This document shows positions 18,825 to 27,290 of a DNA stretch of 64,000 nucleotides, piece by piece. The position numbers and the translations under genes are program-made. The notes beneath the pieces are model-generated. The model was not told the origin of the DNA. It did no database searches and saw only the letters and a list, made by a program, of their open reading frames with translations. Numbering within the stretch: the stretch's first letter is position 1; each line of letters opens with the position of its first letter. Origin of the DNA: Anaerocolumna sp. MB42-C2 (lineage in GTDB: Bacteria; Bacillota; Clostridia; Lachnospirales; Lachnospiraceae); the NCBI RefSeq assembly GCF_030913705.1, contig NZ_CP133190.1, positions 5,605,501 to 5,669,500 of the forward strand. The letters are read 5' to 3'.

Positions 18825-19526
18825 ATGGAAAAAATATATAACGGGAAAGTATTGGATAAATACATCTCACAATATCATATGGATCAGTTGTTTACAAAGG
18901 ACATGAGGTCTTATATGGAGTTGTTTTACTATCAGAAAAATGAGTTTATAGTGCGGGACAGTGAAAAAATGTCGTACTTAATTTTCCTGGTAAATGGCAA
19001 AGCTAAAGTCTTTACTACCTTAAGTAATGGCAAATCCCTGTTACTTTGTTTTTATCAGGACTTTAAAGTGTTAGGTGATCTTGAGATTACCGGTTCACCA
19101 AATGCAGTTACGAATATACAAGTTCTGGAAGATACGATCTGTATTGGTATCCCAATAGAGAAAGTTAAGGTTTTACTAATGGAAGATGCTAAATTCCTGC
19201 GTTTTATCTGCGGTTCCTTAGGCGACAAATTATACCGCTGTTCGAAAAACAGTTCTATTAATTTGCTTTATTCTTTAGAGAATAGACTGGCCAGTTACAT
19301 TTATACGGCAGGAGATAGAATAAAAGATTCAGATGGAAGAAAGACAAAAATTATATTCAAAGAAAATATGACAGAAATCGCAGAGCTTTTAGGTACAAGT
19401 TACCGGCACTTATTAAGGACCTTAAAAGGATTATACCAAAAGGGTGTATTGCGAAAGGTAAATGATGGGTATGAGGTTTTGGACGAACTGCATTTAACCA
19501 GATTATCAGCTGATTTATACCGTTAA
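18825..19526 (+). CDS. Crp/Fnr-family transcriptional regulator (YeiL-like)
   Basis: 233 aa. An N-terminal cyclic-nucleotide-binding-type beta barrel (residues about 30-130, LIFLVNGKAKVFTTLSNGKSLLL, GDLEITGSP) is followed by a dimer helix and a C-terminal helix-turn-helix (MTEIAELLGTSYRHLLRTLKGL, about 185-206). The cAMP-binding signature is poor, as in YeiL. It is divergent from the YdcZ transporter pair, which it probably controls. TGACATATGTCA at 18767-18778 lies in between and is a candidate site. Confidence 0.85.
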   Translation: MEKIYNGKVLDKYISQYHMDQLFTKDMRSYMELFYYQKNEFIVRDSEKMSYLIFLVNGKAKVFTTLSNGKSLLLCFYQDFKVLGDLEITGSPNAVTNIQVLEDTICIGIPIEKVKVLLMEDAKFLRFICGSLGDKLYRCSKNSSINLLYSLENRLASYIYTAGDRIKDSDGRKTKIIFKENMTEIAELLGTSYRHLLRTLKGLYQKGVLRKVNDGYEVLDELHLTRLSADLYR

Positions 19527-19584
19527 TAGAAACCAATTAATCGGTTATAGGGTGGAGGGTCCATATTTCATGTTGCAATAAAAA

Positions 19585-19630
19585 AGGTATATTGCCAGTT
19601 ATTTTTCTGGCAATATACCTGCTCTTTTTT
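19585..19630. terminator. Bidirectional terminator between convergent genes
   Basis: A perfect 14-bp stem (AGGTATATTGCCAG / CTGGCAATATACCT) is flanked by an A-run and a T-run, so it serves both the Crp/Fnr gene and the antiporter gene. Confidence 0.92.
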
Positions 19631-19633
19631 AGG

Positions 19634-20920
19634 TTACTCATTTATTACTTTTCTTTTTTCAATGTCATAATTCCTTTGATAATCCAACAACTCTTCATAG
19701 GGTTCCGCAAATAAATTATCTTTTTTTGTTGACTCGTTATTATCTGATTTAAAAGAAAGTTTTAGTAAAACAGGAGCTACGATAGTGGTAAAAACAACTA
19801 CAACGACTATTGGACCAAGAAAGTTCGGAGACATTAATCCTACCGAATTGCCTTTACTTGCTACAATTAAAGCTACTTCACCCCTGGAAATCATACCTAC
19901 ACCGATCTGTAAGGATTCTTTTGTAGTATATTTACAAAGTTTTGCCCCCAGTCCGCAGCCTACTATTTTAGTTAAACAGGAAACAATTACCAGGATTACA
20001 GCAAAAATTAAAATACTGTGATTCATATTTGGCAGTTCCACTTTCAAGCCAACACTGGCAAAAAAGACAGGAGATAAAAACATATAAGATAAGGTATCAA
20101 ATTTTGATGCAATGTATTCATTCTTTTGTGAATTGGATATGATAAGACCGGCTATAAAAGCACCTGTGATATCTGCTACACCAAAAAAAGTTTCTGCAAT
20201 ATAGGACATAACTAAGCAAAATACAAATGCAATTATGGTAAAACGGCGCATATCTTTATTATACATATTGGTCCATTTTTTAAAGATAAAATAAAAAAAT
20301 ATCCCTACCGGAATGCAGAAAATAAAGAATCCAATAATCTTTAGCAACACAAGCAGTACATTTATAGAGGAATCTGCCAAGCCAGTAATTATGGTAAGTG
20401 CTATAATTCCTAAAATATCATCAATAATTGCTGCACCTAATATGGCATTACCGGATCGGGTATTAAGCTTACCCAGTTCTTTTAGAGTTTCCACGGTTAT
20501 ACTTACAGAAGTTGCTGTTAAGATAACTCCTATAAACATATTCTGCAAAAATACACTGGTGTTGATATTAGACTCTATTATACCCGGTCTGTTAAAGATA
20601 AAAGCTATTCCAAATCCGCCGGCTAAAGGTATCAAAACTCCCATTAATGCGATTAAAAAGGCTGCTTTACCGGTTTTCTTTAATTCTCTAATATCAGTTT
20701 CCAAACCGGCGCAAAACATTAAAACAATAACACCGATTTCGGATATTTGGTGAATCAGGCTTGTCTCCTTAATAATTCCAAATAAAGCAGGTCCTAATAA
20801 TAAGCCGCCCAATAAAGCACCTACAACCTGGGGCATCTGAAATCTTTTGGTAATTATTCCTAGTACTTTAGTGCATAGCAAAATAATTGCTATATCCAGT
20901 AAAAATTGATAGTTTTCCAT
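19634..20920 (-). CDS. CPA2-family monovalent cation:proton antiporter
   Basis: 428 aa with about twelve membrane helices. Kef/NapA-type motifs are visible: MPQVVGALLGGLLLGP near the N-terminus, ATSVSITVETLKELGKLN, the AAIIDDILGIIAL segment with the paired aspartates of the ion site, and GMISRGEVALIVASKG. A short cytoplasmic tail follows, without a TrkA-N domain. It likely exchanges Na+ or K+ for protons. A second CPA2 antiporter is encoded at 43287. The gene stands alone. Confidence 0.88.
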   Translation of the reverse strand: MENYQFLLDIAIILLCTKVLGIITKRFQMPQVVGALLGGLLLGPALFGIIKETSLIHQISEIGVIVLMFCAGLETDIRELKKTGKAAFLIALMGVLIPLAGGFGIAFIFNRPGIIESNINTSVFLQNMFIGVILTATSVSITVETLKELGKLNTRSGNAILGAAIIDDILGIIALTIITGLADSSINVLLVLLKIIGFFIFCIPVGIFFYFIFKKWTNMYNKDMRRFTIIAFVFCLVMSYIAETFFGVADITGAFIAGLIISNSQKNEYIASKFDTLSYMFLSPVFFASVGLKVELPNMNHSILIFAVILVIVSCLTKIVGCGLGAKLCKYTTKESLQIGVGMISRGEVALIVASKGNSVGLMSPNFLGPIVVVVVFTTIVAPVLLKLSFKSDNNESTKKDNLFAEPYEELLDYQRNYDIEKRKVINE

Positions 20921-21038
20921 TTCGGGTCCTTCTCCTAATGTAAATTTCCAATACTAATTAAAAATAATGTAAAAAAAACAACATTCATATAGCATTATAA
21001 CATAATATGTTGAATTATGTAAGTATAAATATAAAAAT

Positions 21039-21156
21039 AAAAAAGTTGTGTAAAATCGTAGGATTGCAGCGCAAAAACGCTTTTTTTTGCGTTTTGTGTG
21101 CATCCCAAATTGTATTCTTAAACAGGATGAGCAGTATGATTTTACACAACTTTTTT
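21039..21156 (+). repeat. Interspersed structured repeat, family B, copy 2, inside a 19-bp inverted repeat
   Basis: Perfect 19-bp arms (21039-21057 and 21138-21156) enclose an 80-base block whose 21057-21104 part matches family B copy 1. The arm sequence differs from that of copy 1 although both copies are arm-paired. In minus orientation it may also end the antiporter transcript; in plus orientation it ends in a T-run. Confidence 0.65.
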
Positions 21157-21171
21157 CTCGTATTTTATTAA

Positions 21172-22008
21172 CTATTTAACAAAAACCATGATACCGTATC
21201 TTGCAGTTATTAGTTTAGACCACAACCAGGCATTAGTCGAGGTATCATCAAAATAGAACATAGCGCCCTTTGAGGGATCATTTCCATTTAATGCTGCTTT
21301 TGCTGCTTTTATAGCAATTGCGGATGCCGGTTTATTAATATAGCCATTTTTAACCGGAGTGAACTGATAATAATCTCCGGCAACGTGATTAATAACTTTC
21401 GTTATTGTATCCGGCCAATCCGGGCTTTGTACTCTGTTAATGACAACAGCTCCGACCCCGACCATAGCATTATAAGGTTGTCCGGTAGTTTCTGCTGTTA
21501 TTAGCCTTGCCAGTAAGTCCAGTTCTTTAGGTGTATAAGAGATGACTGCACTTGAGTTAGTTGTAGACATTTTCGCGTTCGTAGATAATTTGTTTGCTTT
21601 CACCGTTGCTTTTTTCACTGTTGCTTTTTTTGCTTTGCTAGTTTTGGCAGGTGCAGGCAAAACTAGCTTTTTACCTGGTTTTAAACTATCGTTCCATTTA
21701 TTATTTGCTCTTCTTAATGAAGCAACAGTTACTTTACTCTTCTTAGCAATGAGGAACAGGGTATCCCCTTTCTTAACCTTGTAGGTCTTTGCATTGACGT
21801 CAATTACCTGACCTGGATAAAGAGTATTGGTTTTTAGATTGTTATCTGACTTTATGGTCTTCACAGGAGTGTCAAATAAGCGACCAATCTTGTATAGTGA
21901 ATCATTCTTAAGAATAGTATAGTCAGCTGCCGATACAGTAGTGGAACTGATAGTAACGGATAATATTAATCCAAATGCAAAAACAGCAGCTTTTCTAAAT
22001 CTGTTCAT
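21172..22008 (-). CDS. Secreted LysM cell-wall hydrolase with SleB-type catalytic domain
   Basis: 278 aa. A signal peptide (residues 1-27, ending VSAADY) is followed by a first LysM repeat (about 29-72), a second (about 74-118, YKVKKGDTLFLIAKK) and a Lys/Ala/Thr-rich linker. The C-terminal Hydrolase_2 domain (about 160-278) is shared with the spore cortex lytic enzyme SleB and CwlJ, with the likely catalytic glutamate in LITAETTGQP and the AVVINRV core. Two LysM repeats suit binding to peptidoglycan. Spore cortex or vegetative wall turnover cannot be told apart here, but other germination genes are nearby. Confidence 0.88.
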   Translation of the reverse strand: MNRFRKAAVFAFGLILSVTISSTTVSAADYTILKNDSLYKIGRLFDTPVKTIKSDNNLKTNTLYPGQVIDVNAKTYKVKKGDTLFLIAKKSKVTVASLRRANNKWNDSLKPGKKLVLPAPAKTSKAKKATVKKATVKANKLSTNAKMSTTNSSAVISYTPKELDLLARLITAETTGQPYNAMVGVGAVVINRVQSPDWPDTITKVINHVAGDYYQFTPVKNGYINKPASAIAIKAAKAALNGNDPSKGAMFYFDDTSTNAWLWSKLITARYGIMVFVK

Positions 22009-22238
22009 AGGTACCTCCTTTGGGTTGGTGATCCATTTATGGCAGCAATTCCTGTACCTACTATTCTAAACCAGAATGACATCTGGGTATATATCGAATT
22101 GTTAGCAATAGAGGATGTTATGTGCAAAATTGTATAAAACTGTATGTGAAATATTGAAAATATGGCATTTTGCACAAAATAGATAAAAACCTTATGGATA
22201 TAGAGTAAAGGATATAGGAATAGAGTAAATATAAACTA

Positions 22239-22267
22239 TTGACAGTTTCATTATGAAACCTTAAAAT
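22239..22267 (+). promoter_or_regulatory. arsR-type promoter with operator in its spacer
   Basis: TTGACA at 22239-22244 and TAAAAT at 22262-22267 are 17 bp apart. The spacer holds the perfect palindrome GTTTCATTATGAAAC (22245-22259), positioned to block RNA polymerase, which fits ArsR autorepression. Confidence 0.8.
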
Positions 22268-22299
22268 TAATATAGTTCGAATTATTACGAGGTGACATT

Positions 22300-22611
22300 A
22301 TGAACGAGAAATATAATGAATATGCTCTATTATTTAAGGCTCTTTCCGATCCTAACCGGTTATTAATTATAGATTACCTGTTAGGAAGTGAACGTTGTGC
22401 CTGTGTAATATTGGAGAAATTACAAATTACCCAGTCTACATTATCCTATCATATGAAAATTCTTTGTGAGAGTTCGATCGTTAATGTACGAAAAGATGGA
22501 AAATGGATGCATTATTCTATAAATAAAAATAAGTTTGAAGATTTAAAAGAAATTCTCGATAAATTTTCGAACAGTGATTCAGATGGAACATTAAGTTGTT
22601 TTTGTAAATAA
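22300..22611 (+). CDS. ArsR-family metalloregulator
   Basis: 103 aa winged helix. KALSDPNRLLIIDYLLGSERCACVILEKLQITQSTLSYHMKIL (helix pair and recognition helix; split here from one run) contains the alpha-3 CxC pair of arsenic or antimony sensors (C34/C36 area), and the C-terminal tail adds two further cysteines (CFC). The promoter spacer holds a perfect palindrome suited to autorepression. No arsenic efflux or reductase gene is adjacent, so its targets lie elsewhere or the original operon was lost. A family A repeat follows the stop. Confidence 0.88.
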   Translation: MNEKYNEYALLFKALSDPNRLLIIDYLLGSERCACVILEKLQITQSTLSYHMKILCESSIVNVRKDGKWMHYSINKNKFEDLKEILDKFSNSDSDGTLSCFCK

Positions 22612-22663
22612 TCATAATAGGATTTATCAAAACAGTAAAAAGTTTTGACAAATCTTTTTTTAT

Positions 22664-22802
22664 TGCATAGGAAAGTTCTCCGAACTTACCTATGCAATAA
22701 AAAAGTCTTTCAGGCAGGATGCGCATGACGCACTTAAGGAAGATGTCACTGTCGTGACAGCGCGTCAGCGTGGAGTCTGGCAAACCAGGCTCTTATTTTT
22801 AC
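22664..22802 (+). repeat. Interspersed structured repeat, family A, copy 2
   Basis: It opens with ATTGCATAGG / CCTATGCAAT arms around AAGTTC-TCC-GAACTT, then CAGGCAGGATGCGCATGACGC, a GTCACTGTCGTGACAG hairpin and GGAGTCTGGCAAACCAGGCTC. It is the longest copy, and its hairpin may terminate arsR transcription. Confidence 0.75.
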
Positions 22803-22825
22803 AATTAGTCAGCACTTTCCTATCA

Positions 22826-22909
22826 GTTCTAGAGAAAATTTTCGTTTATATATGTTCTAGAGAAAAATTCTGTTTATATATTGACAATTATCAATATGTT
22901 TTTTATAAT
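22826..22909 (+). promoter_or_regulatory. Promoter with two tandem 28-bp repeats upstream
   Basis: Two direct copies of a 28-base unit (22826-22853 and 22854-22881, 25 of 28 matching) abut TTGACA at 22881-22886. TATAAT follows at 22904-22909 after 17 bp. Tandem boxes touching the -35 are typical of activator or repressor binding. The next gene is at 23059. Confidence 0.75.
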
Positions 22910-23058
22910 GAGATAAATTGATAAGTATCGATATATCTTCTGTTTTATAATAATTTATAAAATATTACATTGAGTAGAACAATTATGAGAATTATAAACA
23001 GAAGAGTTTAATTAAAGTTTCCAAAGATAAAAGAAAAATTATAGTAAAGAGGTATAAT

Positions 23059-24006
23059 ATGGATCAGTTCAAGAAATTAACCATTGAAGATAGAGATATT
23101 ATAGAAAGCTATTTGGATAAGAATAAACACAGGGCTTGCGATTATAGCGCAGGGAATCTGATTCTGTGGTCGGATGTCTATAATACCCGATATACAATCG
23201 AGAAGGATATGCTTTTCATAAAATTTATTAAAGATAATGAGAATTATTTTGCGTTTCCAATGGGAAGCGGTAATATAAAACAAGCTTTCGAATGGCTGAC
23301 TGCATACTGTAAAGCACAAAAAATTGAATTTAAAATGAATCTGATTGAGCCATTCATGTATAAAGAAATAGAGAAATTATATCCGGGAGAATATGAGATA
23401 GCTTATGTCAGGGACAGTTCAGACTATATATATTTGATTGAAGATTTGCATCATCTTTCCGGCAAGAAATATCATGGCAAGAAAAATCATATAAATAAAT
23501 TTATTAAAACTTATCAGGACTGGGCTTATGAGACAATTTCGGATGAGAATACACAAGAATGTATAGAAATGGTAAAAGAATGGGGCAAGGAGAATAAAAG
23601 CAGTGAGAACCCATCAAAAGCGGATGAAATCAATGTGTTGATTAATGGTTTGAAGCATAGAAAAGAACTTCATATGATTGGGGGTATTATTAGGGCAGAA
23701 GGCCGTATCGTTGCGCTGACCATGGGTGAAAAATCAGGTGAGGATATGTTTATTATACATTTTGAAAAGGCATTTGCAGATGTTAACGGTGCATATCCAA
23801 TGATAAATCAACAGTTTATTATACATGAACTATCCGGTTATACATATGTAAACCGGGAAGAAGATATGGGGATAGAAGGATTGCGCAAAGCGAAAGAATC
23901 GTATCATCCTGTATTTATGGCAGAAAAAGGTATACTTGTTAAAAAGGTTGCTTTTAGAACTGTAATTAAAAATATTAAAGAAATTACGGATTCCTGCATA
24001 TATTAG
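23059..24006 (+). CDS. DUF2156 (phosphatidylglycerol lysyltransferase-domain) protein
   Basis: 315 aa of the stand-alone DUF2156 class with two GNAT-like halves: SAGNLILWSDVYNTRYTIE near the N-terminus, KNHINKFIKTYQDWAYE in the middle, and GAYPMINQQF plus VNREEDMGIEGLRKAKESYHP near the end. The family is related to the catalytic domain of MprF aminoacyl-phosphatidylglycerol synthases but lacks membrane helices, so its acceptor is unknown. It has a good AGAGG start signal and a strong promoter 150 bases upstream. It ends 17 bases before the split Csp gene, so the two may be co-transcribed. Confidence 0.85.
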   Translation: MDQFKKLTIEDRDIIESYLDKNKHRACDYSAGNLILWSDVYNTRYTIEKDMLFIKFIKDNENYFAFPMGSGNIKQAFEWLTAYCKAQKIEFKMNLIEPFMYKEIEKLYPGEYEIAYVRDSSDYIYLIEDLHHLSGKKYHGKKNHINKFIKTYQDWAYETISDENTQECIEMVKEWGKENKSSENPSKADEINVLINGLKHRKELHMIGGIIRAEGRIVALTMGEKSGEDMFIIHFEKAFADVNGAYPMINQQFIIHELSGYTYVNREEDMGIEGLRKAKESYHPVFMAEKGILVKKVAFRTVIKNIKEITDSCIY

Positions 24007-24023
24007 AATAATGATAATATCGG

Positions 24024-24668
24024 ATGGTTCTATGTATGCCTGATGGAAAAGCGGAGAATCAATTAAATTTAGCTTTGGATGTTTCGGAACAGACCAGGGC
24101 AAAAACCTTAGATTTAAATGTAGGTTATATGCCGGCATTAAACATGTGGGAGTTAATTGTAAAATATAGCGGAGATATTAACAGAATTGCAGAGGAATTA
24201 GAGTTAGTAATCGTACCTCTTCAAAACGAATATGCAATTATCACGATTCGGGAAGACTTAATTGACAGGTTATCCGATTATCAAGAGATTGAATTTATTG
24301 AAAAACCAAAAAGGCTGTTTTATAATGTAGCACAGGGACGGACAGCATCCTGTATTAACCCTCTTCAGACAGCACAGTATAACCTGTTTGGAAGAGGAGT
24401 CATTGTTGCCATCATTGATTCCGGAATTGATTGGACTCATCCTGATTTTCGTAATGAAAACGGAACAACCAGGATTCTGGAATTATGGGATCAGACGATT
24501 CCGGGAAATCCACCGGCCGGTTATGCAATCGGTACGGTGTATAGCAGAGAACAGATTAATGCAGCTTTAGCCGTCAACAATCAGGCCGAACGGCTTACGA
24601 TGATACCCAGTACGGACTTATCCGGTCATGGAACCCATGTGAAGTGTTTGAATACAAAAAGTATGTAA
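24024..24668 (+). pseudogene. Csp-type subtilisin-like protease, N-terminal part (gene split by 15.3-kb element)
   Basis: The first 206 codons are genuine protease sequence; eight foreign codons (KCLNTKSM) then lead to a stop. Residues 1 to about 95 match the prodomain style of clostridial Csp germination proteases. Next comes the subtilase Asp motif VAIIDSGIDWTHPDF (D132) and the His motif SGHGTHV (H202). The Ser motif is absent and is found 15 kb away at 39957-41102. ATG 24024 has no clear ribosome site; ATG 24036 is an alternative. Joined with the downstream part through ACCCATGTG, the frame is continuous and gives a 587-aa protein, a normal length for this family. Confidence 0.92.
24633..24660 (+). 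other. attL: left junction of the inserted element
   Basis: The 9-bp core ACCCATGTG (24633-24641, codons T-H-V) is shared with attR. It is followed by the left element arm AAGTGTTTGAATACAAAAA (24642-24660), whose reverse complement matches the right arm at 39928-39946 in 18 of 19 positions. Confidence 0.93.
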
Positions 24669-24820
24669 GTGCTGAAAATACTGAAAAATATAAAGAAACA
24701 TTATTTATAAAATTTATAAAAAGATATGAAAAGAATGTCTCTCTTTCATATCTCAAGCTGTCGGCATTCTGTATGTTGATAGCTTTTTTATCTTATAGAC
24801 TTACGAGAAAATTACGTCCA

Positions 24821-24866
24821 ATAAGATAAAAAGCTCCCTCGGGCAGGATGCGCATGACACACCAGA
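24821..24866 (+). repeat. Family A repeat, partial copy 3; left-end spacer of the element
   Basis: AAGATAAAAAGC followed by CTCGGGCAGGATGCGCATGAC matches the middle of family A copies 1 and 2. Its presence inside the element suggests this repeat type was carried by or copied into it. The rest of 24669-24982 holds no gene I can support; a 61-codon frame at 24644 has no ribosome site. Confidence 0.6.
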
Positions 24867-24982
24867 GGTGAATCAAAACAAATAAGCACTATACCGTGTA
24901 CGTAATTTAATTTTAAATATGACATATTGTTGTCTTAATTATCATGTTATAATAAAGAAAAATTTAATAGGAGGAGTTACAA

Positions 24983-25474
24983 ATGAGCAGGTACGAAGAA
25001 GGATTAAAATTAATCGAGGAAAGGTGCGGCAACGGAAAAGATAATCTCATCTCTCTTTCAACCATCGCAATGGAACCGAACGATGATGGAAAACCCCGTC
25101 CTTATATCCGTGATGTAGATGCTTATTATGAAGACGGTGTGTTTTATGTTAGTACTTGGGCGAAATCAACAAAAATGCAGCAGATAGCTCAAAACAAAGA
25201 GGTTGCATTTTCTGTTTGCTCCGAGTGGTTTTCAGGAAATGGAATTGGAGAAAACCTTGGATGGGTTTTAGATCCTAAAAACGCAGAGCTGAGGACAAAA
25301 CTTCGTAAAGCGTTTGCCGAGTGGTACGATATTGCAAACAATGAACAAAATGAAAACTGTATTATCCTGGCAATCCGTATCACAAGAGGTACGGTGATTA
25401 AAGATCACGGTGCAAAACGTTATAATATGGACTTTGTGAATAAGATAGAAACGGATGAAGGAATAATTAGGTAA
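24983..25474 (+). CDS. Pyridoxamine 5'-phosphate oxidase-like FMN-binding protein
   Basis: 163 aa split-barrel protein. LISLSTIAM, RDVDAYYEDGVFYVSTWAKSTKM (strand pattern; two adjacent motifs), and NKEVAFSVCSEWFSGNGIGENLGW fit the PNPOx-like general stress/FMN-binding group. A strong GGAGGAG start signal lies 8 bases upstream. This is the first supportable gene inside the element. Family members bind FMN or F420 and reduce varied substrates; nothing here identifies the substrate. A terminator follows at 25532. Confidence 0.8.
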   Translation: MSRYEEGLKLIEERCGNGKDNLISLSTIAMEPNDDGKPRPYIRDVDAYYEDGVFYVSTWAKSTKMQQIAQNKEVAFSVCSEWFSGNGIGENLGWVLDPKNAELRTKLRKAFAEWYDIANNEQNENCIILAIRITRGTVIKDHGAKRYNMDFVNKIETDEGIIR

Positions 25475-25531
25475 GGCTTTAAGCGGTAACTATAAACATT
25501 TTTATTTATTACATATTATCCTATTAATATT

Positions 25532-25572
25532 CAGCACATACACAGGAAAAAGGTATGTGCTGTTTTATTTTT
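25532..25572 (+). terminator. Terminator of the PNPOx-like gene
   Basis: A 10-bp stem CAGCACATAC / GTATGTGCTG runs into a T-rich tail. The remainder of the 350-base gap up to 25825 shows no gene. Confidence 0.88.
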
Positions 25573-25825
25573 TTGTTGAATAATGTCCATGGAAAGTATT
25601 AATGACTAATATAATTGGAATAAAAAGGTAGAACGATTCCTATTATGGTGCTATAATATAAGTGATACCTTTATATGTAATCGGCAATCATCCCTTTCAA
25701 TCATGTCCGTACTCATTGCTTAATTAACCAGTATTCACTTCACTTTCAGAAAATCACATAAATCTAAAAAGAGTATCGGATTTTATATAGTTAAAAATAC
25801 TACAGAATTAGATAGGAGAACATAT

Positions 25826-26434
25826 ATGACTTTAACGGTAAATAAAGCGGAGATGGAATTGGAGATCGGAGCCAAAATGAATCCAGGTGTTTGGAAGCAG
25901 CATAGTATTTCAGTTGCAAATAATGCAAGACTTATTGCGGAAAAAATTAAAAATATGGACAGTAATAGCGCTTATGTTATGGGGTTGATGCATGACATAG
26001 GAAGAAGAGAAGGTGTAAAAGCTATATTACATATTTTTGATGGATATGATTATATGATGAGCATCAATCAACCTGAGATTGCTCGCATCTGTCTGACACA
26101 TTCATTTCCGATAAAGGATGTTAATACCTTTTTTGGAAAATATGATTGTACTAATGATCAGATAGAATTTTTGGATGAATTTATCTCTAATGTCACATAC
26201 GATGATTATGATTTGCTGATTCAGTTGTGTGATGCCATATCTTTACCCAATGGTGCCTGTATTATGGAAAAAAGGTTTATCGATGTAGCTTTGCGGCACG
26301 GACTTCCCCAATTTACCCTTGATAAGTGGAGAGCATTTTTGAATCTGAAAGCGTATTTTGACGAAAAGTGTGACTGCGATTTATATTCTTTGTTGCCCAA
26401 TGTTATAGAAAATTCATTCAAGAGTCTTATATAA
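25826..26434 (+). CDS. HD-domain protein
   Basis: 202 aa. The HD phosphohydrolase pattern is visible: QHSISVANNARLIAEKI, then VMGLMHDIGRREG carrying the HD dyad near residue 51, a later histidine in LTHSFPI, and DLLIQLCDAISLPNGA with the distal aspartate. It has an AGGAG start signal. HD proteins hydrolyse phosphate esters such as nucleotides or second messengers; substrate unknown. A second HD protein lies 0.9 kb downstream in the same element, separated by a flavin reductase. Confidence 0.82.
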   Translation: MTLTVNKAEMELEIGAKMNPGVWKQHSISVANNARLIAEKIKNMDSNSAYVMGLMHDIGRREGVKAILHIFDGYDYMMSINQPEIARICLTHSFPIKDVNTFFGKYDCTNDQIEFLDEFISNVTYDDYDLLIQLCDAISLPNGACIMEKRFIDVALRHGLPQFTLDKWRAFLNLKAYFDEKCDCDLYSLLPNVIENSFKSLI

Positions 26435-26532
26435 ATTTAAGTCATAGAGCAGTATTATTCACATTGTTCTGAATTAGAAACTATGTATTAATTCAGAACA
26501 TACAAAATTTAAATAAAAGGAGTGTCAGATTC

Positions 26533-27108
26533 ATGTTTAAGATAGATATAAAGCCGGATTGTGTATTTAGCCCTCAACCTATGTATCTCATAGGTACAAA
26601 AAATGAGAATGAGGCACCAAATTTTTGTATCATAACCTGGATGGGTTTTTCTTTTGATAAGACACCTCACATAATGATGACTATAGGTGGTAGAAAACAA
26701 ACGAAAACGAACATTTTACGTGATAAAATGTTTTCGGCAAACTTAATCAGCGAGGATATTATATGGATTGCAGACTATTTTGGTACTACAATGGATGAAG
26801 AAAAACTTAAGAATGATATTCAGTTTGATTATAAATGGGGTAATTATTTAAAAGTGCCTGTTTTAGAGCAGAGTAACTGGGTTTATGAATGCGAAGTAAC
26901 TAAAATAATAGAATTAGATGGAAGCCACCTGTTTTTAGCTGACATAAAAAACATACAGATAGATAAGAGATTCGAAGAAATGGACCTTGAAATGATTGAT
27001 TTGAAAATGCTGAATCCGGCAATATATGCACCATATAATTACTTTTCCATAGGAGACAGAATAGGTGGATGTGGGGAATGGAAGAATCATTTACTCAAAA
27101 CTAAATAA
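26533..27108 (+). CDS. Flavin reductase-like FMN-binding protein
   Basis: 191 aa. The flavoredoxin/flavin reductase pattern is seen in PQPMYLIGTKNENEAPNFCIITWMGF (strand pair; two motifs), KTPHIMMTIGGRKQTKTNI and FSANLISEDIIWIADYFG. It has the start signal AAAAGGAG. Flavoredoxins shuttle electrons in anaerobes; the partner is unknown. It is one of two flavin-binding split-barrel proteins in the element cargo. Confidence 0.82.
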   Translation: MFKIDIKPDCVFSPQPMYLIGTKNENEAPNFCIITWMGFSFDKTPHIMMTIGGRKQTKTNILRDKMFSANLISEDIIWIADYFGTTMDEEKLKNDIQFDYKWGNYLKVPVLEQSNWVYECEVTKIIELDGSHLFLADIKNIQIDKRFEEMDLEMIDLKMLNPAIYAPYNYFSIGDRIGGCGEWKNHLLKTK

Positions 27109-27290
27109 AAAACAAAAAGACCTTTATGGGAACAATAATAAACTCAGGTATATTGGTAATTTAACTCTATTTCCCCCACTCTTAAGCCACTGCATTTTTG
27201 GTGGAAGAGAATTTATTATATCATGCATTGGCTTATGCAATAGGTTAAATATGCGTTCTAAATAGTACCCATAGAATGGAGGCTGAAGAT

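Noticed and set aside
24644-24829. 61-codon frame at the left end of the element
   Set aside because: It starts inside the attL arm, has no ribosome site, and shows low-complexity AT-rich translation; treated as chance.
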